Origin: Bacteroidota bacterium
Lineage (GTDB): Bacteria; Bacteroidota; Bacteroidia; Bacteroidales; PXBB01
Length of the DNA: 23,053 nt
Assembly: GCA_022708385.1 (NCBI GenBank)
Contig: JAKIYU010000008.1
Span: forward strand, 1 to 23,053
Direction of reading: 5' to 3'
Shown here piece by piece: positions 8,205-17,200 of this stretch (within the stretch, counting starts at the first letter, position 1; the number at the start of each line of letters is the position of its first letter). Below the pieces are notes generated by a model. The model was not told where the DNA came from. It saw nothing but the letters and a program-made list of their open reading frames with translations, and did no database searches. A program made the translations under genes and the position numbers.

Positions 8205-8212
8205 CAAATTTA
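8205..8212 (-). promoter_or_regulatory. Candidate -7 box for the cyanophycinase-like gene
   Basis: Reads TAAATTTG on the - strand, matching the Bacteroidetes -7 consensus TAnnTTTG. The expected -33 TTG about 20 bp upstream is not clear (TGG at the matching place). It lies about 100 bp before the ATG at 8106 and about 18 bp before the alternative ATG at 8187, so it does not settle the start. Confidence 0.4.
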
Positions 8213-8292
8213 ATAAGATTTGTTGAATAGACCATTGATTTTATTAATGAATTATTAACAAATACAAACATTTCCGAAATGATTAAAAATAT

Positions 8293-8300
8293 TAATTTTG
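8293..8300 (+). promoter_or_regulatory. Candidate -7 box for the BioF-like operon
   Basis: TAATTTTG matches TAnnTTTG. Transcription would begin near 8306, downstream of the possible ATG at 8279, which supports translation from the ATG at 8342. No convincing -33 TTG was found, and the region is very AT-rich. Confidence 0.4.
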
Positions 8301-8341
8301 AATTTTATTACATTTTTTCAAATTTTGAAATTGAGAGTCTA

Positions 8342-9487
8342 ATGGTTAAGAGGTACGAAGCACAGCTCAATAAAAGGAAAACGGAGGGAAGTTATATTAA
8401 CCTCACAACCGCGCACAATACTATAGATTTCTGCTCAAATGATTTCCTTGGCTTATCTGCTTCAACCGATTTGAAGACAAGAATTTTGAAATTTCTGAAG
8501 AACCTCGAAAGTGTTTCGTATGTGGGGGGCACAGGTTCCCGCATCATTTCCGGAAACACAGCGCTTATTGAATCACTCGAGAATTTTATTGCTACTTATC
8601 ATTATGCGGAAGCCGGATTGCTTTTTAATTCGGGATATGATGCCAACATTGGGCTCCTGTCATGCCTTCCCGAAAGAATGGATACTGTTTTCTACGACAG
8701 GGGGATAAATCCTTCGGTGAAAGACGGCATCCGCCTTAGCCATGCACGGGCGCTTCCTTTCAAGCACAACAACCTGACCCACCTCGAGCAATTGCTTAAC
8801 AAATCCAAAGGCCAACCCTTTGTTGTTGTTCAGTCGGTTTATGCTTCCGATGGCGCTATAGCACCCCTTAAAGAAATTTACCGGTTGTGTGCTTCTCATA
8901 ATGCCCTTCTGATTGTGGATGAATCTTATGCGGCAGGCATTTATGGCAATGGGGGCAAGGGACTTGTAGTCGAAAATGAACTCTCTAATAAGGTTTTTGC
9001 GCGTGTCATTTCTTTCAGTAAGGCCTTTGGCTGTCATGGTGCCATAGTGTTGGGCAGCCAGGTGCTCAGAAATTACCTGATTAACTTTTCCCGCCCCTTT
9101 ATTTACAGCACCGCCGTGCCTTTTTATAATTATATCTCTGTAAAATCAGCCTATGACCTGCTTAACGAAAATGAAGAACTGCTCCTCGCTTTGCAGGGGA
9201 ATATTGCCTGTTTTAAGAAATTGATAGAAAAATCAGCGCTTATAAATTCTTCTGATTATATTGAAAGCCAAAGCCCTGTTCAGTGCTTTTACGCAAAAGG
9301 CAACAGCTATTGTAAAAAAGTCACTCAAGCTTTAAACAGGGCCGGTTTTGATATCAAACCACTCCTCTCGCCCTTTGTTGCTAAAGGCGCTGAAAGAATC
9401 AGGGTGTGTATTCATGCCTTTAATACCCACGATGAAATGGCTGCTCTGGTAAGGGAGTTGGAAAATCAACTTTTAAAGAATCAATAG
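8342..9487 (+). CDS. BioF-like PLP-dependent alpha-oxoamine synthase homologue with altered active site
   Basis: 381 residues from the ATG at 8342; the in-frame ATG at 8279 adds 21 residues unlike the family and lies upstream of the candidate promoter. The fold-type I family is clear: DFCSNDFLGLS (29-39), GGTGSRIISGN (62-72), LLFNSGYDAN (93-102), VDESYAAGIYG (192-202), the lysine motif ISFSKAFGCHG (PLP lysine K227), and IRVCIHAF near the C-terminus. Relatives are 8-amino-7-oxononanoate synthase (biotin), 2-amino-3-ketobutyrate CoA ligase and serine palmitoyltransferase. By a by-eye alignment with E. coli BioF, the PLP-stacking His133 is Asn123, Ser179 is Ala168 and His207 is Tyr196, while Asp204 (D193) and Lys236 (K227) remain. 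So standard BioF chemistry is doubtful and I give no symbol. It is first in an operon with ruvX (gap 5 bp), recN and a TPM gene. Confidence 0.85.
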   Translation: MVKRYEAQLNKRKTEGSYINLTTAHNTIDFCSNDFLGLSASTDLKTRILKFLKNLESVSYVGGTGSRIISGNTALIESLENFIATYHYAEAGLLFNSGYDANIGLLSCLPERMDTVFYDRGINPSVKDGIRLSHARALPFKHNNLTHLEQLLNKSKGQPFVVVQSVYASDGAIAPLKEIYRLCASHNALLIVDESYAAGIYGNGGKGLVVENELSNKVFARVISFSKAFGCHGAIVLGSQVLRNYLINFSRPFIYSTAVPFYNYISVKSAYDLLNENEELLLALQGNIACFKKLIEKSALINSSDYIESQSPVQCFYAKGNSYCKKVTQALNRAGFDIKPLLSPFVAKGAERIRVCIHAFNTHDEMAALVRELENQLLKNQ

Positions 9488-9492
9488 GCTTT

Positions 9493-9918
9493 ATGGGTAG
9501 AGTTTTGGCTATAGATTACGGACAAAAAAGAACCGGGCTGGCTGTTACCGATGAATTGCAGATGATTGCAGGCTCTTTGGGGTTTGTTCAAACCAAAGAG
9601 ATTTTTAATTATATCAGCAATTATTTGAAAAACAATGTGGTGGATGCTTTTGTAATTGGTCAGCCACGACAAATGGACAACACCAATTCAGAGGCCTCCC
9701 GATTTATCGAACCCTTTGTTTTGAAACTTGGCCGCTTATATCCCCATATCCCCATTGTCCGTATTGATGAAAGGTTTACTTCAAAATTGGCTTTTCAGAC
9801 TATGATAGAGGCAGGATTAAAAAAGAAAGACAGGCAGAATAAAGGCCTCGTGGACAGTGTCAGCGCAACAATTATTCTCCAATCTTATCTGGAGCTAAAA
9901 GCGAATCAACAAATATAA
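9493..9918 (+). CDS. ruvX: YqgF/RuvX RNase H-fold nuclease (pre-16S rRNA processing / putative Holliday junction resolvase)
   Basis: 141 residues, the usual length. Family motifs: AIDYGQKRTGLAVTD (6-20, catalytic Asp8), VIGQPRQMD (54-62), IDERFTS (Asp92, Glu93), and DSVSATIILQSYL (catalytic Asp121). In E. coli, YqgF takes part in maturation of the 16S rRNA 5' end and the fold resembles RuvC. Cytoplasmic. It begins 5 bp after the BioF-like gene and ends 14 bp before recN, so co-transcription is likely. Confidence 0.93.
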   Translation: MGRVLAIDYGQKRTGLAVTDELQMIAGSLGFVQTKEIFNYISNYLKNNVVDAFVIGQPRQMDNTNSEASRFIEPFVLKLGRLYPHIPIVRIDERFTSKLAFQTMIEAGLKKKDRQNKGLVDSVSATIILQSYLELKANQQI

Positions 9919-9932
9919 ATTCTTATAGCAAC

Positions 9933-11600
9933 ATGATAAAACACCTTTCTGTTAGTAATTATGCGCTTATCGAAAAGCTTGAACTCGATTTTGATAAGGG
10001 CATTACTGTAATTACCGGCGAAACAGGTGCAGGAAAATCAATTTTACTCGGTGCATTATCCCTTGTTCTGGGACAACGCGCCGATACATCTGTGCTTTAC
10101 GATAATACCATTAAATGCATTGTTGAAGGGCATTTTGACATAAGCAAATACAATTTGGAAGATTTTTTCGCCGCAAATGAACTCGATTATGAAAATATTT
10201 GCATTGTCAGGCGTGAAATACTGCCCAATAACCGTTCCCGCGCGTTTATCAATGATACACCCGTGAACGCTAACCTGCTCAGGGATTTTGCTGATACGCT
10301 TATCGATATACACTCACAACACGACACACTGTCGCTTTTAAAACCCGATTACCAGTTGGCTATACTTGACGACTTCTCTGGAAATATAACCTTACTGGAT
10401 AAGTATAAGACGCATTTCAATCACTATATAAAACTCAAAAATCAGCTTGAGGAGATGCTTGCTGCTGAAGAAAAATCTAAAGCAGATGAAGATTATTTAT
10501 CTTTTCTCTTAAATGAACTCCTCTCTGCACAACTGAAAGAAGAGGAGCAATCGGAAGCCGAAAAAGAACTCGAGTTGCTCAATAATGCAGGGGACATCAA
10601 GAAAAACCTCAGCAAGGCATCGTATTTATTAAATCAGGGTGAGTATAACGTGCTTAGCATGTTAAAGGAAGTTGCTGATATTTTGAAAGATTTGTCGAGC
10701 TATTTGCCTGCACTCGAAGAACTGAAACAGCGCACTGAAGCTACTTATATAGAACTGAAAGACATTGAATCGGAAATTGAAAAAAACGAACGCGGTATTG
10801 TGTTTTCACCCGAACAGATTGAATCATTGAATGAAAGGCTTAATTTGATTTACAACCTTCAGAAAAAACACAGGGTAAACACAGTTGCCGAACTGTTAAG
10901 CCTGGCTGAGGCAATGAAGCAGAAATTACACCTCATTGATAATCTGGATGAGGAAATAAAGTTGATGAAGAAAAATATTCAACAGGAAGAAACCGTCCTT
11001 AAAACACTGGCTGATGAATTATTTGAAAAAAGAAAGAAAAATATTCCGGTTCTGATAAGGGAAATTCTTGCTTTGCTTAAGGAGTTGGCTATGCCCTCGG
11101 CACAAATTGAAATTCCCGTGAATAAAACACCAGGTTTCAGGAATAATGGCACAGAGGATATTTCTTTTTTGTTTTCTGCAAACAAAGGAACACCTCCTGC
11201 AAGAATTGCGGATGTGGCTTCCGGTGGAGAACTATCAAGGCTGATGCTCGCTTTTAAATCAGTCATTTCTACTAAAAAACTTTTACCGACACTTATTTTT
11301 GATGAAATCGATACGGGCATATCGGGCGAAACAGCAGTGAAAACAGCTTCTATTCTGAATAAAATGGGGAAAAACATGCAGATAATTGTCATTACGCACC
11401 TGCCGCAGATTGCCTCTATTGGAAATCAGCATCTGGTTGTTAATAAAACCATCGTTAAAAGCAAAGCTGTTACAACCATTCAAAGAGTAACCGGTGAAGA
11501 ACGTATTGGTACTGTTGCAGGTATGATCAGCGGACGACAACTTACCGAAGCCTCATTATCAACGGCAAGAGAACTTATTGAAAAATTTTCTGAAAACTAA
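9933..11600 (+). CDS. recN: DNA repair protein RecN (SMC-like ATPase)
   Basis: 555 residues, the expected size. N-terminal MIKHLSVSNYALIEKLELDF, Walker A GETGAGKS (29-36), a Q-loop region with DIHSQHD, central coiled-coil-forming segments (about 150-360, rich in Glu/Lys/Leu), ABC signature SGGELSR (about 430), Walker B LIFDEIDTGISG (Asp457, Glu458) and a downstream ITHLPQIAS switch region. RecN holds broken DNA ends and assists RecA-dependent double-strand break repair. No SOS operator is visible; it seems to be transcribed with the preceding ruvX and the following TPM gene (gap 11 bp). Confidence 0.96.
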   Translation: MIKHLSVSNYALIEKLELDFDKGITVITGETGAGKSILLGALSLVLGQRADTSVLYDNTIKCIVEGHFDISKYNLEDFFAANELDYENICIVRREILPNNRSRAFINDTPVNANLLRDFADTLIDIHSQHDTLSLLKPDYQLAILDDFSGNITLLDKYKTHFNHYIKLKNQLEEMLAAEEKSKADEDYLSFLLNELLSAQLKEEEQSEAEKELELLNNAGDIKKNLSKASYLLNQGEYNVLSMLKEVADILKDLSSYLPALEELKQRTEATYIELKDIESEIEKNERGIVFSPEQIESLNERLNLIYNLQKKHRVNTVAELLSLAEAMKQKLHLIDNLDEEIKLMKKNIQQEETVLKTLADELFEKRKKNIPVLIREILALLKELAMPSAQIEIPVNKTPGFRNNGTEDISFLFSANKGTPPARIADVASGGELSRLMLAFKSVISTKKLLPTLIFDEIDTGISGETAVKTASILNKMGKNMQIIVITHLPQIASIGNQHLVVNKTIVKSKAVTTIQRVTGEERIGTVAGMISGRQLTEASLSTARELIEKFSEN

Positions 11601-11611
11601 AAAAGCTTATT

Positions 11612-12397
11612 ATGGGGCATTTAAAAAAAATAGTTGTTCAAATACTGCTTTGCTTTGTACCGTTTTTATTGCTTGCAGATATTATTCCCGAACGACCTTA
11701 CCCGCCCAGGCTTGTCAATGATTTTTCGGGCATCCTTTCCATGGAAGAAGTCCGCAGGCTTGAGGCGGAACTGATAACTTTTGATGATTCCACAGGGGTT
11801 CAAATTACAGTTGTTACTGTCAACGATTTGGGCGACTATGCGCCTGCTGAATATGCCGACATATTGGGCGAGAAGTGGGGCGTGGGACGCAAAAAACTGA
11901 ATAACGGCGTGGTCATTCTCATTAAACCCACAGGGGGACAAAACCAACGTAAAGCCCATATAGCTGTCGGGTACGGTCTAGAGAGCGTTTTGCCGGATGC
12001 TATATGCAAACGCATTGTAGAAAATGAAATGATACCTTCTTTTAGGGAAAACCACTACTATGAAGGACTGGTGAAGGGTATTAAGATTATCGGAGAGCTG
12101 GCTCTTGGAGAGTACCCCCCCGAGGCTTACAAAAAGAAAACAGATAAGAGCCCGTTTCTCAAATTCCTGCCGGTACTGATATTTATCATTATCTTTATTT
12201 TATTGTCGAGCGCTGGCAGATCGGGGGGGACTACGCTGGGAGGCGGTGGCCGCAGCGCCGTTTTCTGGACCATGATGACCATGATGAACAGTGGACGCAG
12301 TGGCTCAGGAGGGTGGGGAGGCTCATCATCCGGCGGTGGGTTCGGCGGCTTTGGATGCGGTAGCTTCGGTGGCGGCGGTGCCGGTGGAAGCTGGTAA
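11612..12397 (+). CDS. TPM-domain exported membrane protein with glycine-rich tail
   Basis: 261 residues. Signal peptide of about 22 residues (VQILLCFVPFLLLA), TPM domain about 30-160 with LVNDFSGILS (34-43), GVQITVVTVNDLGDYAP, RKAHIAVGYGLESVLPDA (113-130) and IVENEMIPSFRENHYYEG, then one transmembrane helix (about 172-191) and a tail very rich in Gly/Ser ending FGGGGAGGSW. This is the YgcG/TPM-phosphatase layout: the TPM domain faces the periplasm and the tail the cytoplasm. Some TPM proteins have phosphatase activity or help photosystem or membrane-protein repair; the role in Bacteroidota is not established. One Cys interrupts the glycine run (FGCGSFGGG). Probably last gene of the BioF-like operon. 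Confidence 0.9.
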   Translation: MGHLKKIVVQILLCFVPFLLLADIIPERPYPPRLVNDFSGILSMEEVRRLEAELITFDDSTGVQITVVTVNDLGDYAPAEYADILGEKWGVGRKKLNNGVVILIKPTGGQNQRKAHIAVGYGLESVLPDAICKRIVENEMIPSFRENHYYEGLVKGIKIIGELALGEYPPEAYKKKTDKSPFLKFLPVLIFIIIFILLSSAGRSGGTTLGGGGRSAVFWTMMTMMNSGRSGSGGWGGSSSGGGFGGFGCGSFGGGGAGGSW

Positions 12398-12438
12398 AAA
12401 TTTTTGGTATAGTAAGTATTATTTAAAAAATAATCAAA

Positions 12439-12913
12439 ATGAAAACCATAAACATAATTTTAATAGCATTCCTTGCATTTGCCGGAACTATTAAAGCACA
12501 GATTTACACCGGTGGAAATATGGGCGTGAACTACAACAATGGTATGGTGGTCGACCTTGCCCCTTTGTCGGTTATAAATATAAAATTTTTCAGGCCGGTG
12601 CTTCGCCTTTCTTTCTTTATGCCGAAAAAACAAATAGTTATGCATTTGGCGGACGTATATTTTCTGAAGTGACTCTTTATAAGGATACCTATGTTCATGC
12701 CTAGTTTGAGATGTCGAATAATGAGGTGTATGAAAACGGTTCCAAAACACGTAAATGGGTTATGGCAATGCCTCTGGGAGCAGGTTATCGTTATAAGATT
12801 GCACCAAACACCTATGCTTACGGTATGATACTGTACGATGTGTTGCAGGATAAGAATTCAACCAATAAAAATCCTATTATTCGTGTCGTGGGGGAGTTAC
12901 TTATCAGCCCTAA
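12439..12913 (+). pseudogene. Broken small outer-membrane-protein gene (two frameshifts and a nonsense codon)
   Basis: The first frame begins with a signal peptide (MKTINIILIAFLAFAGTIKA) and YTGGNMGVNYNNGMVVDLAP, then runs off. One base is missing around 12562-12567; after it another frame continues the protein (VGYKYKIFQAGASPFFLYAE, then FGGRIFSEVTLYKDTYVHA). That frame meets TAG at 12702-12704, where a sense codon (probably GAG) is expected before FEMSNNEVYENG, then continues with PLGAGYRYKIAPNTYAYG and NPIIR. Near 12885-12894, at a run of G, a second shift leads to GGVTYQP and a stop at 12911-12913. Joined, the pieces give about 155 residues with alternating beta-strand pattern, typical of a small outer-membrane barrel. 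Three lesions in 475 bp point to real decay rather than a single base-call error. Family not named. Confidence 0.82.
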
Positions 12914-13158
12914 AAGGTCTTTATTGTTTAGCTCTTTTTAAATTGATTTTTGAAGGCACTTTAAGTAGTTGAAGTTTATCTTCATTAATTCCCTTTGGGT
13001 AATTTGTCTGTTTATTACTTTGTATTATTTCTGGTTTTCTGGTAACAGGCTTTTGGGGCATTGTGTCAAACCTGAGTTTATTCCCATCCCACCACATACT
13101 GCAATAAGGTGCTGCATTTTGTTAATATTTTTGTCTATTATTTTTAACATTTTTAGTG
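12914..13158. other. Gene-free AT-rich stretch
   Basis: Between the pseudogene stop and the promoter at 13159 I see no gene, repeat or strong hairpin. An open frame from a TTG at 12969 to 13172 (67 codons) has no family resemblance, runs into the promoter region and is Phe/Ile-rich as expected from AT-rich noncoding DNA. Confidence 0.6.
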
Positions 13159-13189
13159 TTGTAAGAATGTAAAATAAAATGTATCTTTG
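13159..13189 (+). promoter_or_regulatory. Bacteroidetes-type promoter for the secreted-protein pair
   Basis: TTG at 13159-13161 (-33 element) and TATCTTTG at 13182-13189 (-7 element, consensus TAnnTTTG) are 20 bp apart, the expected arrangement for the major sigma factor of Bacteroidota. Predicted start near 13195 gives a leader of about 17 nt before the ATG at 13212. This is the best promoter match in the window. Confidence 0.72.
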
Positions 13190-13211
13190 AAAAAACTAAA
13201 AAAGATTAATT

Positions 13212-14261
13212 ATGAAAAATTTATTATTTACGATAATCATTGCATTTTTTCTACTTTTTAATGCTAAATCGCAAGTAGTGCTTGATTTTAACACACATGC
13301 ACCTATATCTGGTGATAAAATAAATTTTATTGAAATTCCTTATTTTGAACCCGGAACCGGCGGTAAAGATATGGTTTGGGATTTTTCGAAGATAACCACA
13401 CTTGCCAAAACAGTTGTAAGTGAACAAAAAAGACCGGATAAAGACATGGTGCTTAAATTTGATCCTAAACCAAACATTCAACTGACAGAAGATGAAAAAA
13501 ACCTGTTTTTTAACCTCAATAACACAGTGTATGAACAGGTTGGGGCCAAAACCGATAAATATGAGTTGGTATATAATCAGCCTCTCCGCAGAATGAAATA
13601 CCCTTTTATGTATCAGGATTATTTTAATGGTGATTTTAGCGGACTAGCCCGTTATGAAAACGATTATAACATTGATATAAAAGGCCATTACACGGTAGAA
13701 GCCGATGCTTATGGTATATTAATTCTGCCCGGTAATATCATTAAAAATGTTATCAGGATTAAGCAATATACCCATTCTACACAGGTATCCATGTGCAGTA
13801 TAACCGATGTGGATACTTACAAATATACCTGGTTCTGCTATGATGAAAGGTACCCCCTCATTTCTGTTATTTCCACTGAACAACGCCACTCTTACGGTGA
13901 AAATAAACTTATTCAGGAAGCCTTTGTGAATGATAAGGTCTTTTCCTGCAACAGCGATAATATGCTGACGACACTGGATGACAAAAATAACGCACAGTTT
14001 AATTATAACGTTTATCCCAATCCTTTTAAAAACGAGATAAATATCAGTTACCAACTGAACAGTCATTTTAATGTTACAGTTGGAGTTTATGATGTCTTTG
14101 GGAAAAGGATTAAAGATATTGTTCTGAACGAAAACCAGGAACAAGGCATTTACAGGTATACTTTTAATGCCGGTGAAGCAGGATTAAATCCGGGTATGTA
14201 TTTTATTAAATTTCAATTTGATGATAAAGTTCTTATTGAAAAAATTATGCACTCCAGATAA
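13212..14261 (+). CDS. Secreted protein of unknown function with T9SS type A sorting domain
   Basis: 349 residues. Signal peptide (LLFTIIIAFFLLFNAKSQ, cleavage near residue 20). The middle part (about 21-255) is beta-rich with no family I recognise; it has a paired Cys region (SMCSITDVD, WFCYDERY) and one Cys at CNSDN. The C-terminus from about 259 is a T9SS type A tail: YNVYPNPFKNEINISY, VYDVFGKRIKDI, LNPGMYFIKF, and a basic end. Therefore it should cross the outer membrane through the type IX system and be released or anchored. It has its own promoter and ends 34 bp before the giant surface protein gene, so both probably come from one transcript and may act together. Confidence 0.85.
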   Translation: MKNLLFTIIIAFFLLFNAKSQVVLDFNTHAPISGDKINFIEIPYFEPGTGGKDMVWDFSKITTLAKTVVSEQKRPDKDMVLKFDPKPNIQLTEDEKNLFFNLNNTVYEQVGAKTDKYELVYNQPLRRMKYPFMYQDYFNGDFSGLARYENDYNIDIKGHYTVEADAYGILILPGNIIKNVIRIKQYTHSTQVSMCSITDVDTYKYTWFCYDERYPLISVISTEQRHSYGENKLIQEAFVNDKVFSCNSDNMLTTLDDKNNAQFNYNVYPNPFKNEINISYQLNSHFNVTVGVYDVFGKRIKDIVLNENQEQGIYRYTFNAGEAGLNPGMYFIKFQFDDKVLIEKIMHSR

Positions 14262-14295
14262 CAGCCTTTCATAGGGCGTCTTTAATAAGAATATA

Positions 14296-17200
14296 ATGAA
14301 ACAGTTTTCAATACTGTTCTTAATATTAATTTTAACTTTTACCTCTTCTTACGGGCAAGGCAATATGATAACTGTGAACACACAGTTGCCGCCCAGTATT
14401 ACCATTTGCGGCGCAGCACAAAGTGTCAGTGTGGAGATTGTCAATCCATCGCCATTTAATATGAGCAATGTGACCATGAAGGTAACCATGCCTCAGGGCC
14501 TGAATTATGTGGCAGTTTCATTAACGGGAGCTACTGAGTTTAATTTAACCGTATTAAACGAACCTGTTTTCACATTGGCCAACCTTCCATCACAAGGTGC
14601 TGTTATGGTTACATTCAACATTGCAGCAAACTGTCAGCTTATTGATTTTATTTCACAGGGCAATCTGGTCAATGTGGAAACAAGGGTTAATTATACCACC
14701 AGCAATAATATTACTTCGTATGACCTGAATTCCAGCTATCTGTATTTTGTAAAACAGCCGAATCTTTCAATTATTAACATTACCAATCAAACCTATTCGG
14801 GTAACATAGGAGATGTTTTTACACGTTGTATAACAATTACCAATGGGGGTTTTGGGGAACTTTCCCAGTTTACATTTACACATACCCATGGCAACGGTAT
14901 CAAGGTAAATGCTGTTACTATAGGTACGTGGAGCTCATCCGGTAATACCGAAACAGTATATCTCAGTGGAGCGAACTTTGCCACACTTGGCAATATGAAT
15001 ACTTTTTTCGAAAATGCAGAATTAATTACTATATGCGAAACCATTGAGGTTATTAACTGCGTTTCAGTTTTTTCAAACTATGAGGTTAAATGGGGGTGTC
15101 AGGGGCAGATTTGTCAAAATTCTGTGTCAACGGCCAATGTGGTTTTTCCTAATTTTACTCCTAACCTGGTTGTTACTTCAACACCTAATGTAAATTACTG
15201 CCTTGGTTCAACTTATGCCAATTCCCCCAGCATACGCTTGATAAATAATGGTCAGGGGAATGCCTACAATGTATTTCTTGATATTTTTCAAACAACAGGC
15301 ACAACTTACAATAATGGTACAAGGTCGCAGATTGATGTGTCGAGTTTTACAATGCAGCTCAATTCTAATACACCTGTCAGTATAACACCCACGCAAACTT
15401 TTGCAAACTCGACTCACTATTGCCTGACAGCTAATCCAAAAGGCAGAGTATATCTAAATATACCTCAGATTAATTCGGGAGATACCGTTATAATCCGGTG
15501 GAATTACTATAATTGTTGTTCGGATTTGTGCGGCGGCACCCGTTCACTTGCCGGCTGGGCTTTTCAGGGCTCCTATAAAAGTATCTGTGAGAACTCTTAC
15601 ACCATTCCTAACAAAACAGGTTACAGTTACAGACAACTCTATGGCGACCTTGCAAACAATTTGTCTCCACCTTATATTTCGACGGGCGAAACAAAAAATT
15701 TCAGTTTTGTTTTTTCGAGCTATGCCAACAACTATTCCAATACCACAGGAAGATACTGGAAGTTTGTGGTTACCTTGCCCCCGTGTCTTACCTATGCCGG
15801 TAACTTTGTAATTGTCAGGTATAATGGTACGCAGTTTTGGAATCCGACCAGTGTTAATGTGACAGGTAATACACTAACTGCAATTTTCAATAATAATCCG
15901 CCATGGGATTTATATCAAGCCGTTGTTAAATTTGACCTCACGGCCAACTGTTCAAATATTGGATGTATTGAAGGCGATAATATGATAAATATAAAATCAT
16001 ACTATGCGACTTCCGGCGCTTGCAGTTGTGAAACAAATGTGTCATGCTTTGATATTAAAATTGGCGTAGTTTGCCCCATAACCTGTGAAGGGCTGAACAA
16101 TAAAGGCTTTGATACCTACAGAAGCAGTTACGGTCTTCCTGATAACAACAATGACGGGCTTGCGGACCCTTTGCCTGCCGTTTTGGATTTTAATAAAATC
16201 AGAACAGACAGGGCCATGTTTGGTGATACCGTTACAACCGTTTTTAAGAGCACTATTAAAACAAGCACAAATCATCCCTCATGGAATTATTTCTATGCAA
16301 CTTCTTCAATTACAAACGGCAACAGGGTAGGCTTCCTTGACGGCTACCTTGAAATTTTTCAAAAGTCAACTGGTAATGTTTTTACCTGTAATGTAGGTAC
16401 TTCTTCTATCGTTAATTCAGGCTCAACACGCAAGTTTAATTTCAACATAAGTCCCGCGGTCTTGGTGCCATTAGGGCTTTTGCCTTCGGGGTTTACCCTT
16501 AATAATGACGACTCTATAAGTTTCAGGGTGCGCTATGTGGTTAATTCCAACGCCGGAGGTCCTGTTCTGGATTGTTTTATTACAAATGAAATCTATGTAA
16601 GCGACATCGCCAATCCTACACAACATGCCAATAAATTTTATTGCAATAATTATGAAGGGCGTTTTTCGATTGTCAGTTATTATTACACCAACTGGGGGCC
16701 AAACAGTTATGTGATAAACACTTGTAATACAGTAACATGCAGCCAGAATTATTATCTGAGCATTGGACCCTGCTGTCAGAATTACGGAGGCGGCAATCTG
16801 TTTCCATACGAATACAGAAACTGGGCACATATTTACCGTTTAAAAGCTGTTATTCCATCAGGGTATGAGTTTATTTCAGCCCAGTTTAACCAGGTACGAA
16901 CCGCAGGCACCATTGTAACCAATACATCACCTTGGGTAACTTTAACACCATTAAACCCACTTTCCGATACATTAGAATTTAATGTTGAACCTTTTTTTGA
17001 AACTTTCGGAGGTACACTGCCACTTAGTGATGATGGCTTTCATGGTACTTTGCAGTTTACATTAGCCCCGACATGCAATGTTGTTCAAAATGTGGCCTCT
17101 CCGGTTTCTTATTTTTGGGATTTTGCCACCACCAATTATCTTAATAATTCAAATACAGCCAACAGCTCCAACGTTTCAACGCACGATGTGATTACATATC

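Noticed and set aside
8279..8341. Upstream ATG adding 21 residues to the BioF-like protein
   Set aside because: The extra residues are Phe/Ile/Asn-rich and unlike the family, and a -7 box lies inside this stretch.
12397..12406. AAAAATTTTT palindrome just after the TPM gene
   Set aside because: Only A:T pairs with no loop and no following T-run beyond itself; too common in AT-rich gaps to call a terminator.
12969..13172. 67-codon hydrophobic frame starting with TTG
   Set aside because: No signal, family or ribosome-site support; it overlaps the promoter elements of the next gene.
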